Shown: positions 8,652-16,887, counted from the stretch's first letter. The stretch is 43,578 nucleotides of DNA from JAFDVL01 sp043736395 (GCA_043736395.1 JAYTCQ010000134.1:1-43578), one strand, 5' to 3'. Notes: generated from the sequence alone by a model not told the origin. A program made the numbers and translations.

Positions 8652-8733
8652 GTGAACTGTTAGTTCGCGCTTTGCACACTGCGAACTAACAGTTCACAGC
8701 ACATTTTCAAAACTCCGCGAACTAACAGTTCAC
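8652..8733. repeat. 17-bp inverted repeat plus a third copy, upstream of lemA
   Basis: GTGAACTGTTAGTTCGC (8652-8668) and its perfect reverse complement (8681-8697) flank a 12-base loop. The reverse-complement unit is repeated once more at 8717-8733. The hairpin lies directly upstream of the lemA ribosome site. The related words GTTCGCA and TGCGAAC build the array between the two phosphofructokinase genes (27418-27530). Confidence 0.8.
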
Positions 8734-8747
8734 GGTACAGGGAAAAT

Positions 8748-9458
8748 CTATAACTTGTTAATGGCCACAATGACTTGAGAGATACAGTCAATGTAGCTCG
8801 CGAATAATTTATGAGTTTCCGTCTCTGTCATTGGAGCCTCAGCCTCTCGGAGCTGAAGAATTCTTTCAATTGGCGAAGTATCCAATCTTAACTTTTCGCC
8901 AACCTGTCGGACTGCCTTTAAACGACTCAACGGCGGGTCTTCTCCGATGATTTCAAGCACCGGACGCATAAACTGCGAGAAGCTGTAGGCGCTATCGGAC
9001 ATCAACTGCATCAAGCTTTGCGACGTGTCACTCGCGGGCAAATACAGCGAACGCAGGCGCAACAATTTGCCGCGCATTTCGTATTCAACCTGTAGGCGCA
9101 GATGAGCTTTGGTCGGATGAATTTCAGCCAATGAATCTTCGCCGTGCAGCACTTGATAAGCGCGCTTCATGTGACGGAATTCAATCGCAAAGACATCAGC
9201 AGATTCTGAAAATTCCTGCGCTGTAAAATAGATCGGCAAAGCATAGCCGGCTTTGACCCATTCTTTCGCTGCCGCTTTTCCGTTATCCAGGTCTTCCGCC
9301 GACAAAGTCTTCGTAATCACCAACAAATGATAATCATTTTTACTGGCATTCGTGTTCACATCCGCAGACACTGCCGACCCATATACGATGATCGAAGTCA
9401 GATTGCCGCTATGCGCAATTTTTAATCGGCTGACAATATCGTTGAAATCTTGATTCAT
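8748..9458 (-). CDS. nucleotidyltransferase-fold protein, possibly with an altered active site
   Basis: The first 60 residues look like the minimal nucleotidyltransferase (Pol beta-type) fold: a helix, then IIVYGSAV (23-30) and a strand NDYHLLVI (41-48). In active enzymes the second motif is usually D-x-D. Here the first acid is present (Asp42) but the second position is His44, so catalysis is doubtful. The remaining 170 residues are helical and carry no motif I recognise; they could be a HEPN-like or substrate-binding part. It lies between the TPM-domain gene and lemA on the same strand, separated by 97 and 119 bp, each gap containing repeats. The start at 9458 is the first ATG of the frame. 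Function unknown. Confidence 0.7.
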   Translation of the reverse strand: MNQDFNDIVSRLKIAHSGNLTSIIVYGSAVSADVNTNASKNDYHLLVITKTLSAEDLDNGKAAAKEWVKAGYALPIYFTAQEFSESADVFAIEFRHMKRAYQVLHGEDSLAEIHPTKAHLRLQVEYEMRGKLLRLRSLYLPASDTSQSLMQLMSDSAYSFSQFMRPVLEIIGEDPPLSRLKAVRQVGEKLRLDTSPIERILQLREAEAPMTETETHKLFASYIDCISQVIVAINKL

Positions 9459-9477
9459 GAATTTTGTACTTGTTTTT

Positions 9478-9546
9478 AACGCAAAGGATCAAGGAAATTC
9501 ATTTAGGTAATTCTTTTTGTCCCTTTGCCTCTTTGACCCTTTGCGG
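9478..9546. repeat. intergenic element with AACGCAAAGG/CCTTTGCGG ends
   Basis: The ends AACGCAAAGG (9478-9487) and CCTTTGCGG (9538-9546) are inverted. The interior has TTTTTGTCCCTTTGCCTCTT, very like the element at 5434-5521. It fills the gap between the TPM-domain gene and the nucleotidyltransferase-like gene. Confidence 0.6.
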
Positions 9547-9555
9547 TGAAATCAT

Positions 9556-10416
9556 TTACCAGCTATCACTCGCGCCGCCGCCGCCACTGCTCCCTCCGCC
9601 GAAGCCGCCCCAGCTACCGCCTCCTCCTCCTCCGCCTCCACTACCTCCCCATCCGCCATTGCTGCCCCAGGAGCTGCCGCCAAAGCCTCCGCCTCCCTGA
9701 TGCAGAATCAGCGGAGCCGCCCACCATCCACTGCCGCCTCTCCCCGATCCGCCGCGTCCACCACCACCGCGACCTGAACGGCTCATAATAAATAATAAAA
9801 ACAGGAGAAAAATAACGCCAAAAATGATCATCGCCGGACTGATCTGAATTTCCGGTTCCGCCGACTGCGAAGGATAAGCGTAGCGGCGATCTATGCCTTC
9901 AACATTGACATTCCATTTTTCCGCAAGCGTATCCACAAGCGTATGGACGCCAACATTGATCCCTTCTGGCCACTTTTGAGCCTGAAAGCTCGGACGCATG
10001 CGACGCAACATTTCACCCGCTAATCCGTCCGGCAAATCACCTTCTAATCCATATCCCACTTCCAACCGCGAACGGCGATCCTGCGTCAGAATCAAAATCA
10101 GCGCGCCCTTTTCTTTATTGACTCCAGTCTTCGCGCCAATTCCCCAAGCGCGATACAACCCATTCGCGTAATCTTCGATGACCTGATCGCCAATCGTCGG
10201 CATCGTCACGACCGCGATTTGCGCGCCGGTGAGCTTTTCGAAATTCGTCAGGACTGTCTCAAGATGATATTTCGTATTGCCATCAATGACATTTGAGAAA
10301 TCGTTAACGTGCGCAGTGTATTTTGGAAATTGTGGTTTTGCCTGAGCAAAGAGGGAGCTGCTACAGAAAAGCAGCAGAGCAAGAAGAATTATGTGTGACC
10401 TGGGGCGAAGTCTCAT
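9556..10416 (-). CDS. TPM-domain (YgcG-like) membrane protein with a glycine-rich tail
   Basis: Exported membrane protein of the TPM_phosphatase/YgcG family. Some plant members are linked to photosystem II repair; the bacterial role is unclear. It has 286 residues: a signal peptide (1-25, ending FAQA), the TPM domain (about 35-165, beginning with VNDFSNVI and including GAQIAVVT and the RRSRLEVGYGLEG segment), a membrane helix (194-211) and a low-complexity Gly/Ser/Trp tail (215-286). The tail is close to 70% glycine and serine and ends GGGGASDSW, as is common in this family. It is the first gene of the TPM, nucleotidyltransferase, LemA, acylase run. TPM and LemA proteins often occur together, suggesting a shared membrane function. 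Confidence 0.92.
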   Translation of the reverse strand: MRLRPRSHIILLALLLFCSSSLFAQAKPQFPKYTAHVNDFSNVIDGNTKYHLETVLTNFEKLTGAQIAVVTMPTIGDQVIEDYANGLYRAWGIGAKTGVNKEKGALILILTQDRRSRLEVGYGLEGDLPDGLAGEMLRRMRPSFQAQKWPEGINVGVHTLVDTLAEKWNVNVEGIDRRYAYPSQSAEPEIQISPAMIIFGVIFLLFLLFIMSRSGRGGGGRGGSGRGGSGWWAAPLILHQGGGGFGGSSWGSNGGWGGSGGGGGGGGSWGGFGGGSSGGGGASDSW

Positions 10417-10460
10417 CGCAAGAATTTATAAGCGTTCGCGCAGTAAGTGTCAATTGATCC

Positions 10461-10692
10461 CAAGTCCGCGAAGCGGATGGCAGCGTGTAGACTTAGGGTG
10501 AAGGCGCAGCCGAACCCCAGATCGAGCGAATAGAATTTTTCCAAGCTCACGAAGTGTGCGGCAGCCATTCGCAAATTATTATGTGCTGTCAACCGCATTC
10601 GCGGGCTTGATTCGTCTCTCGCATTTTCCTGGGGTTCGCGCCTTTGCGCTTCACCCCAGGCTACAGGCTTGCCGCCCACCTTCGTGGGCTAA
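10461..10692. repeat. 230-bp nested palindrome of REP-like units
   Basis: Four related units are arranged symmetrically about position 10576. A full unit at 10463-10520 (AGTCCGCGAAGCGGATGGC, then GGGTGAAG and CGAACCCCAG) is mirrored at 10628-10690 (CTGGGGTTCGCG, TTCACCCCAGGCTACAGGC, then TTCGTGGGCT). A shorter unit at about 10538-10567 (AAGCTCACGAAGTGTGCGGC) is mirrored at about 10582-10611. The arms are diverged, so it is not a recent insertion. It accounts for most of the 365-bp gap 10417-10781 between the divergent TPM and DUF1501 genes. The reading frame that crosses it is not gene-like. Confidence 0.78.
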
Positions 10693-10746
10693 AACACGAT
10701 AATATACAAATGCTCTTTAACGATGGTTGGACAATAACGAATCAAG

Positions 10747-10752
10747 TATAAT
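10747..10752 (+). promoter_or_regulatory. candidate -10 box upstream of the DUF1501 gene
   Basis: TATAAT lies 30 bp before the ATG. TTGGAC at 10727-10732 is only 14 bp upstream, shorter than the usual 17, so the -35 assignment is uncertain. Confidence 0.35.
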
Positions 10753-10781
10753 TCTTACCTGACGACGAAACGGAGGTTTTC

Positions 10782-12227
10782 ATGACATCACATATCCCGA
10801 TCACGACATCCCGGCGAGAATTTCTAACGAAATCCGCTAATGGATTTGGCGCACTCGCGCTCAGCTCTGTACTTAGCGAGGAAGCGTTTTCCACTCATCA
10901 CTCATCGCTCATCACTCATCACTCTGATAACCCGCTCGCAGCCAAAGCTCCGCATTTTGCGCCCAAAGCCAAAGCCGTCATTTATTTATTCATGGTTGGC
11001 GCTCCGAGCCAGATGGAGACTTTCGATCCCAAGCCCGTCCTCGATAAATTGAATGGGCAACCAATGCCGAAATCGTTCGGAGAAATTAAAGGACAATTCG
11101 TCAAACAAGGCACGCCGCTGCTGGGGTCGCAGTGGAAATTCAAAAAATACGGACAATCCGGTGCGGATGTTTCTGATCTCTTCCCGCACATCGCCACCTG
11201 TGTAGACGACATCGCTTTCATCCGTTCGTGTTATGCCGACAGCTTTGTTCACGCTCCGGCGATGTATCAAATGCTGACCAGTCGTGTGCTGTCTGGTCAT
11301 CCTTCGCTCGGTTCGTGGGTCACGTACGGACTCGGCAGCGTCAGTGAAAATCTTCCCGCGTACTGCGTGATGACGCAGCCCGAAGGATTGCCCGAAGGCG
11401 GTTCGCCGATGTGGAGCAATGGATATTTGCCAACCGTTTTTCAAGGAACACAACTGCGCGGCGGCAAGACTCCGATTTTAAATCTGGATTTGCCGAAGCA
11501 TACGAATTCGCAGCAACAACGCCATCTATTGGATTATTTACGCCGGATGAATGAGATGAATCAATCCGCCGCCGACAGCGAACTCGCGGCTCGTGTGGCG
11601 TCTTACGAACTCGCCTTCCGCATGCAGCAACACGCGCCCGAAGCCGTAGACGTCAGCAAAGAATCCGAAGCGACAAAAAAACTTTATGGTCTGGACGCGC
11701 CGCACACGAAAGAATTCGGGACGCGCTGTTTGCTGGCACGTCGTTTAGTCGAGCGCGGCGTTCGATTTATTCAATTGTATTCCGGCGGCGGCCCTGTCAG
11801 TACGCAGTGGGACGCGCACGATATGATCAAGGAAAATCACGACAAAATGTGTTCGTGGACGGATCAGCCGATTGCCGCGTTGCTGAAAGATTTAAAATCT
11901 CGTGGAATGCTGGACTCAACTTTAGTGGTATGGGCTTCGGAATTCGGACGAACTCCCGTCAGCGAAAATGGCAAAGGCCGCGATCACAATCCCGAAGGCT
12001 TCACGATCTGGATGGCAGGCGGAGGCATCAAAGGCGGCACAACCATTGGGCAAACTGATGAATTAGGATTCAAAACCGTCGGCGAACGCTACCATCCCCG
12101 CGACATCAACGCAACGATTTTGCACCTGATGGGACTCGATCAATGGAAGCTGACTTTCAAACATAACGGACGCGATGAACGGTTGACGGATTTTGGTGGG
12201 AACGTGATTCAACCCATTATTTCGTGA
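10782..12227 (+). CDS. DUF1501 family protein exported by the Tat pathway
   Basis: Member of DUF1501, a family of Tat-exported proteins with an alkaline-phosphatase/sulfatase-like fold, abundant in Planctomycetota and Acidobacteriota. The reaction is not known. It has 481 residues. The Tat signal is SRREFLTK (10-17) followed by a weak hydrophobic region. Family features visible are the VIYLFMVGAPSQMETFDPKP segment soon after the signal, AFIRSCYADSFVHAPA, VERGVRFIQLYSGGG, TLVVWASEFGRTP, and GRDHNPEGFTIWMAGGG. The start is fixed by GGAGG at 10772-10776. In many genomes a DUF1553 gene lies directly upstream; here there is only the palindromic repeat. Codons 38-48 are made of a 7-bp tandem array just after the signal. 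Confidence 0.93.
   Translation: MTSHIPITTSRREFLTKSANGFGALALSSVLSEEAFSTHHSSLITHHSDNPLAAKAPHFAPKAKAVIYLFMVGAPSQMETFDPKPVLDKLNGQPMPKSFGEIKGQFVKQGTPLLGSQWKFKKYGQSGADVSDLFPHIATCVDDIAFIRSCYADSFVHAPAMYQMLTSRVLSGHPSLGSWVTYGLGSVSENLPAYCVMTQPEGLPEGGSPMWSNGYLPTVFQGTQLRGGKTPILNLDLPKHTNSQQQRHLLDYLRRMNEMNQSAADSELAARVASYELAFRMQQHAPEAVDVSKESEATKKLYGLDAPHTKEFGTRCLLARRLVERGVRFIQLYSGGGPVSTQWDAHDMIKENHDKMCSWTDQPIAALLKDLKSRGMLDSTLVVWASEFGRTPVSENGKGRDHNPEGFTIWMAGGGIKGGTTIGQTDELGFKTVGERYHPRDINATILHLMGLDQWKLTFKHNGRDERLTDFGGNVIQPIIS
10892..10924 (+). repeat. heptamer array inside the DUF1501 coding sequence
   Basis: CACTCAT repeats 4.7 times (one copy is CGCTCAT). It is 33 bases long, a multiple of three, so the frame is kept and it adds THHSSLITHHS to the protein between the Tat signal and the mature domain. 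Confidence 0.85.
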
Positions 12228-12238
12228 GACAAAAATTT

Positions 12239-13096
12239 ATGAAATATAATCCTCGCTTTTTATTTACCACTTTCATTTTTTCGATCTTACTTTCTTGCTT
12301 CACGCTGTCAGGTTTCGCGCAAACCATTCGTCAGATTGATTTCCGAAATTTTAATTATGAGCCATGCTTTGATCCACCGAAGGGCGCAAAAACAATCCGC
12401 GTCAAAAATGGAAAATACGAAGGCAAGGCTGACGATGAAAACGTTTACTTTATGGTTAGCAGTGTCACATTTGGTGATCTGGATGCTGATGGCATCGAGG
12501 AAGCCGTAGTTGAAACAACATGCAGCGGCGGCGGGACGGGACGCTTCAGTGACGGCATCGTCTTTCGCTACCAAAACGGTAAACCTGTTGCCATTGAACA
12601 TTTCGGGATGGGAGATCGTGCGGATGGCGGTATTCACGAAATTAAATTTGTCAAAGGCTTATTGAAAGTGGGACGTTACGGCGGCAATCAGGGTGCTTGT
12701 TGTCCTGAATATGTGGAAACTCATACGCTCAAACTGACAGGTAAAGGATTAGTTGAAGTCGGTAAGCCAATTAAAACTGACTACGAAAATAAATACGACG
12801 GCTCAGCCGTGCGTCGCGTGAAATTCGCGCGTAGAGCGAATTCAACGATTCTCAAAGGCATCGGCAAAACAAATGAAATGTATTTGATCGGAGCAGCTGC
12901 CGGACAAACCATGACGATTCGGATTATTTCGCAATCTCCTCGTGTCTCAATCTCTTTATATGATGAAGAAAAAGGGATGGATCAAGCGATCGATAAAAAG
13001 ATGGTACGCAAGTTGACTGCTACAAAAGATTATCGGTTGAATATTTTATCCACCGAAGGCAAAGTGAATTTTGAAATCGAAGTCACTATTCAATAG
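12239..13096 (+). CDS. secreted protein of unknown function with a C-terminal PPC-like domain
   Basis: I do not recognise a named family. The ATG at 12239 gives a signal peptide (1 to about 28, ending SGFAQ). A GTG at 12224 overlaps the DUF1501 stop by four bases and would add five residues. The N-terminal half contains FGDLDADGIEEAVVE, an aspartate-rich loop as in FG-GAP/dockerin-like calcium-binding repeats, followed by a Cys/Gly patch and a paired cysteine (GACCPE). The C-terminal 90 residues (from RRVKFARRANST, with IGAAAGQTMTIRI and SISLYDEE) resemble bacterial pre-peptidase C-terminal or lysozyme-inhibitor-like beta domains that are fused to many exported proteins. Translational proximity suggests co-expression with DUF1501. 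Confidence 0.72.
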   Translation: MKYNPRFLFTTFIFSILLSCFTLSGFAQTIRQIDFRNFNYEPCFDPPKGAKTIRVKNGKYEGKADDENVYFMVSSVTFGDLDADGIEEAVVETTCSGGGTGRFSDGIVFRYQNGKPVAIEHFGMGDRADGGIHEIKFVKGLLKVGRYGGNQGACCPEYVETHTLKLTGKGLVEVGKPIKTDYENKYDGSAVRRVKFARRANSTILKGIGKTNEMYLIGAAAGQTMTIRIISQSPRVSISLYDEEKGMDQAIDKKMVRKLTATKDYRLNILSTEGKVNFEIEVTIQ

Positions 13097-13180
13097 GGAA
13101 GCGTCAAAAAAATTAAAAAATATTCCCCCTCCTGTTAATCGTTTCTGAATTAGCACGTCTACGTCAGTGGAGATCGAAAA

Positions 13181-13759
13181 ATGAAGGAGGTTCCATTGCC
13201 AAATACTGCCACACATTTACGCGTTGTACCCGCTCCGCCGAGCCAGATCGAGAGCCTGTTTCAGGAACATTACGATCAGATTTTCCGCACGGCGTATCGC
13301 GTCACGGGCAATGCCAATGACGCGGAAGACGTACTGCAAACAATTTTCCTGCGACTGGCACGACGCTCAGGAGAATTTCAACTAGAACCAAATCCGAAAG
13401 CGTATCTGCTTCGCGCCGCCATTAATGCTTCGCTCGACATCGTCCGTACCCGCAGCCTTAATTCATTAATTTCGATTGACGATGTCACTCCTGAAAATTT
13501 TCAGACGAGGCCGAATCAAACGCCGGAAGCTCTGCACTCCGATCAGGAGCTGCGACAAATTATTAACAAAGAAATTTCAAATCTGAGCGATAAAACGGCC
13601 CAGATGTTTATCCTGAAATATTTTGAAGGCCTGGACAATAAAGAAATCGGGAAAATTCTCGATACTTCGCATTTAGTCGTCGGTGTGATGCTCCATCGGG
13701 CGCGAGGACAATTGAAGAAGGTGATCGGAAGTCGGTGGGCGGGGGTCGGTGGACAGTAA
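13181..13759 (+). CDS. ECF-type RNA polymerase sigma factor
   Basis: Directs RNA polymerase to a regulon controlled by the anti-sigma factor encoded next. It has 192 residues. The region-2 domain covers about 26-92 (LFQEHYDQIFRTAYRVTG, then DAEDVLQTIFLRL). Region 4 covers about 128-182 and ends in the recognition helix around LVVGVMLHRARGQLKK. Two starts are possible: ATG 13181 with GGAGA 7 nt upstream, or an in-frame TTG at 13196 with AAGGAGG (13184-13190) 5 nt upstream. The last ten residues (SRWAGVGGQ) come from a low-complexity stretch built of GTCGGTGG-like words. The downstream gene is its probable membrane anti-sigma factor. Confidence 0.93.
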   Translation: MKEVPLPNTATHLRVVPAPPSQIESLFQEHYDQIFRTAYRVTGNANDAEDVLQTIFLRLARRSGEFQLEPNPKAYLLRAAINASLDIVRTRSLNSLISIDDVTPENFQTRPNQTPEALHSDQELRQIINKEISNLSDKTAQMFILKYFEGLDNKEIGKILDTSHLVVGVMLHRARGQLKKVIGSRWAGVGGQ

Positions 13760-13769
13760 GTCGGTACCA

Positions 13770-13783
13770 CCCGCGATAGCGGG
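13770..13783 (+). repeat. GCGATAGC hairpin before the anti-sigma gene
   Basis: CCCGC, GATA, GCGGG forms a five-pair stem with a four-base loop, 24 nt before the anti-sigma ATG. The core GCGATAGC recurs in the larger hairpin at 21377-21414, which also lies about 20 nt before a start codon. Confidence 0.5.
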
Positions 13784-13807
13784 GGTCAATTACATAACGG
13801 AATTTTT

Positions 13808-16417
13808 ATGAAGAATCCTAACCAAATTTTAGATGAAGCGCTGAACGATATTCGCTATGAGGCGATTGATCCTTCGGCAGTTAAAAACGCAGCTGATCGC
13901 GTCTGGGCACGCGTCGCGCAAGAGGAAAATATTATGGCAACTACACAAACGGCGCAGGCGGAACACCTCCGCAACTGCGATGATTTTCAATCGCTGATTC
14001 CGGCGTATTTAAGTCAGCAACTGACTTCCGCACGCGTGATGTTATTTGAAGATCACACGCGAGAATGCTTCGCCTGCCGCAAAGAATTAAAAGCCGCGCG
14101 CACCGCGACAGCACAGCCGAGATTCGCAGAAGCAGCCGCACCAAAAAATTCCTGGTTCAGCTTCAAGCAACCACAATTCCGCTTCGCTTTTGCGGCCTTG
14201 CTGGTCTTGGGGTTAAGCATCGGCGGCTGGCCAATTCTGGAACGAATTATTGATTCCTTCAAAGTTTTCAATGCTGTCGTGATGGCTTCGAACGGCAATG
14301 TTTATCGGGTCAACGATGCACAAAATACGCCGCTGAAATCCGGTGAAAAGATTAATCGTGGTGAACGTCTGCGTACGGCGAAAGGCTCCACCGCAGTCGT
14401 GAAATTAGCGGACGGTTCATTGATCGAAATGGCAGAACGTTCAGAATTTTCGTTATCCGATAATCCTGATGGCACCACGATCAACCTTAATCAGGGCAAC
14501 GTCATCGTGCAGGCGGCGAAGCAGAAAAATAAACATCTGTATGTCAAAACGAATGACGCTTTAGTCTCAGTAGTTGGCACAATTTTTTCCGTCAATAATG
14601 GCACCAAAGGTTCACGTGTTTCCGTGGTCGAAGGTGAAGTCCACGTCGAACACGACAGCAACGATTCCAAACTTTTACCCGGCGATCAAGTCACAACAAA
14701 CGCCAGCATCGAACGTATCGCGATCAAGAATGAAATTGCCTGGAGCGCCAATTCAGCACGTTATTCTGAACTGCTGGATGAAGTCGAAAAATTACGCAAA
14801 GACATCGCCGCGCTGCCGCGTCCCGGTCTTAGAAATTCCACGCAAATTCTTGACGTAATGCCGGAAAGCACGGTGTTTTATGTTGCGCTTCCTAACCTCA
14901 GTGAAACGCTGAACACCTCATATTCATTGGTCAAACAGCGCATTGAGCAAAATCCTGAATTGCAATCGTGGTGGAACAATCACAACAAAGGCGAAGGCGA
15001 TAAATTGTTCTCGCGTGTGCGTGAATATGGCTCATATCTCGGCGCAGAAATTACGCTGAGTTCATCACTGAATAACGTTGGAAATCCGACAGAGCCATTA
15101 GTCGTTGCCGAGCTGCTGAACGCTGCGGGACTGCGAACTGCGCTCGAGCAAATTGCAGAATCTCCGGTGCAAATTATTGATGATCCGGCGACGGCGACGG
15201 AATTACCAGGCAGAGATGTCTTTGTTTGGATGAACGGAAATTTGCTCGCCGCGTCTTCAAAATTAACGGCCATACAGCAACTGGCAGTTTCGATGAAAGC
15301 GGGAAATAATTTCAAAGCGACTTCGTTTTATTCGACGATTGCGCGACGTTATCAGGAAGGTACGAGCTTGATCATCGCAGCGGATTTGCAAAAAATTGCT
15401 CCGCAATTAGCGAGCAAAAATAAAAATTCCAACGCTGCACAAAATGAATTGGGATTGCTCAATCTCAAACATTTCATCGCGGAAATTAAAGATGGCAACG
15501 GCAAATCACAGAACAGTGCTGAGCTGACTTTTGCCGAAGCTAACAAAGGTGTAGCCGCGTGGTTGGCACAACCTGCACCAATGGGTTCGCTGAAATATAT
15601 TTCACCGGACGCCAATATTGTCGGGGCTTTCGTCGTCAAAGAACCGTCCGCGATGGCCGATAATTTAATCAATGCACTGAAAATCGTCGAACCAAAATTC
15701 GGCGAAGAGCTGAGCAAATTTGAATCCGAACACGGCGTCAATATTCGCAGCGACATCGCCGCTCCGCTCGGAGGTGAATTCGCCTTCGCGCTGGATGGCC
15801 CGATAATTCCTACGCCTTCGTGGAAAATTGTTGTCGAAGTGTATGACCAGGCACGGATGCAACAAACGTTGGAACGTCTCGTCGAAGAGCTCAACGCGGA
15901 AGCGCTAAAAGCCAATAAAAAAGGCCTCGCGCTGACGAAATCCGAACAAGGCAATCAGACTTTTTACGTCATCAAATCTTTGGACTTTGCGGTAGAAATT
16001 AACTACGCGTTCGTCAAAGGTTATTTGATCGCAACGCCAAGTCAGGCATTGATTGATCGTGCAATTCGCTACGCTGAATCTGGCAGCACGATCACGAGTT
16101 CGCCGCGCTTCCTCGCTTCGTTGCCGGAAGACAAACAAGCGAATTTCTCCGCGATGATCTATCAAAATCTCGCGCCGATCGTGAATCCGATCACGCAAAA
16201 TTTGGGCAACATCCACGGAAAAATGAAAGACGGAGAACTTGCCGCCATCACTGCGCTGGCAGGTAACGCACCATCACTCGCATACGCATATTCATTCGGT
16301 GATCGCGTCATCGTTTCGGTGAATACGGAAAAAGGCGCGGTGAATTTAGGTGATCTGCTGAGCCTGCCAGGATCAATGGCGATGCACGGAATTATTAAAG
16401 GTGCGATGAAACATTAA
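13808..16417 (+). CDS. anti-sigma factor/FecR-domain membrane protein with a large periplasmic region
   Basis: Probable membrane-bound regulator of the ECF sigma factor encoded 48 bp upstream. It has 869 residues. The cytoplasmic part carries a zinc-finger-like H-x3-C-x2-C (His83, Cys87, Cys90), as in zf-HC2 anti-sigma factors. One membrane helix follows (about 126-141). A FecR-type beta domain covers about 160-305, including GNVYRVND, ADGSLIEMAERSEF, VVGTIFSVNN and VVEGEVHVEH. A short coiled coil (LLDEVEKLRKDIAAL) leads to about 540 periplasmic residues that resemble DUF3352-type proteins, starting at ILDVMPESTVFYVALPNL. Most FecR anti-sigma proteins are 300-400 residues, so this is more than twice the usual size. 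The extra domain is the likely sensor, but its ligand is unknown. Confidence 0.85.
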   Translation: MKNPNQILDEALNDIRYEAIDPSAVKNAADRVWARVAQEENIMATTQTAQAEHLRNCDDFQSLIPAYLSQQLTSARVMLFEDHTRECFACRKELKAARTATAQPRFAEAAAPKNSWFSFKQPQFRFAFAALLVLGLSIGGWPILERIIDSFKVFNAVVMASNGNVYRVNDAQNTPLKSGEKINRGERLRTAKGSTAVVKLADGSLIEMAERSEFSLSDNPDGTTINLNQGNVIVQAAKQKNKHLYVKTNDALVSVVGTIFSVNNGTKGSRVSVVEGEVHVEHDSNDSKLLPGDQVTTNASIERIAIKNEIAWSANSARYSELLDEVEKLRKDIAALPRPGLRNSTQILDVMPESTVFYVALPNLSETLNTSYSLVKQRIEQNPELQSWWNNHNKGEGDKLFSRVREYGSYLGAEITLSSSLNNVGNPTEPLVVAELLNAAGLRTALEQIAESPVQIIDDPATATELPGRDVFVWMNGNLLAASSKLTAIQQLAVSMKAGNNFKATSFYSTIARRYQEGTSLIIAADLQKIAPQLASKNKNSNAAQNELGLLNLKHFIAEIKDGNGKSQNSAELTFAEANKGVAAWLAQPAPMGSLKYISPDANIVGAFVVKEPSAMADNLINALKIVEPKFGEELSKFESEHGVNIRSDIAAPLGGEFAFALDGPIIPTPSWKIVVEVYDQARMQQTLERLVEELNAEALKANKKGLALTKSEQGNQTFYVIKSLDFAVEINYAFVKGYLIATPSQALIDRAIRYAESGSTITSSPRFLASLPEDKQANFSAMIYQNLAPIVNPITQNLGNIHGKMKDGELAAITALAGNAPSLAYAYSFGDRVIVSVNTEKGAVNLGDLLSLPGSMAMHGIIKGAMKH

Positions 16418-16424
16418 TCAGTAA

Positions 16425-16451
16425 GGGAACTCGCACAATGTGCGGGTTCCC
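16425..16451 (+). terminator. hairpin after the anti-sigma gene
   Basis: GGGAACTCGCAC (16425-16436) pairs with GTGCGGGTTCCC (16440-16451) through one T-G wobble; the loop is AAT. ATTATTTAAAATTT follows. It could be a terminator or attenuator before the lipoprotein genes. Confidence 0.65.
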
Positions 16452-16485
16452 ATTATTTAAAATTTAACACGAAGGAGAAAACCCT

Positions 16486-16887
16486 ATGCTTACTTCACGC
16501 AAATTTATTATCCTGGCGATTTTCGCTGTCAGCTTACTATTCCAAGCTTGCACCAGGATTGAAACATCTGAAAAAATTGGTTCACATAAAGTTAATATTG
16601 ATCGTAAATCTGGTTCCGTTTGGATCCATAAACCGCAGTTCGATATACAACAAGAAAATGGCATTGCGACGGGTTTTACTTACCGTGATGCCGTAGGCTC
16701 CGGATTTGGCGGGATTAATGTTGCGCTCAAAGGTGATGATTTATTTTTTGGTGGAAAGCTACTGGGCAAGCTCAACAAAGATGATGAAATTCATATTGGC
16801 AATGATGGAACAGGCGTGACGATCAATAATCTTGATCACGGCGAGACAGAAAAATATCTATCGCAAACACTGATTGCGCAAAACTAA
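16486..16887 (+). CDS. small putative lipoprotein of unknown function
   Basis: It has 133 residues, well supported by AAGGAG at 16472-16477. The N-terminus is a signal peptide ending LLFQACTR; Cys22 is a plausible lipidation site although Gln at -2 and Phe at -3 make an unusual lipobox. The mature part is beta-rich: SGSVWIHKPQFDI, then a glycine-rich stretch (GSGFGGINVALKG), then GKLNKDDEIHIGNDGTGVTI. I know no family for it. It is the first of four lipoprotein-like genes following the sigma/anti-sigma pair. Unlike the next three it lacks the repeated I-N-G-x-V motif, but it shares their kind of intergenic hairpin, so it probably belongs to the same regulon. Confidence 0.7.
   Translation: MLTSRKFIILAIFAVSLLFQACTRIETSEKIGSHKVNIDRKSGSVWIHKPQFDIQQENGIATGFTYRDAVGSGFGGINVALKGDDLFFGGKLLGKLNKDDEIHIGNDGTGVTINNLDHGETEKYLSQTLIAQN

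Noticed and set aside
9464..9700. Proline-rich open frame on the plus strand
   Set aside because: It is the antisense shadow of the glycine-rich tail of the TPM protein.
10413..10679. 88-codon minus-strand open frame upstream of the TPM gene
   Set aside because: It runs through the 230-bp palindrome and overlaps the TPM start. Composition is that of a repeat, not a protein.
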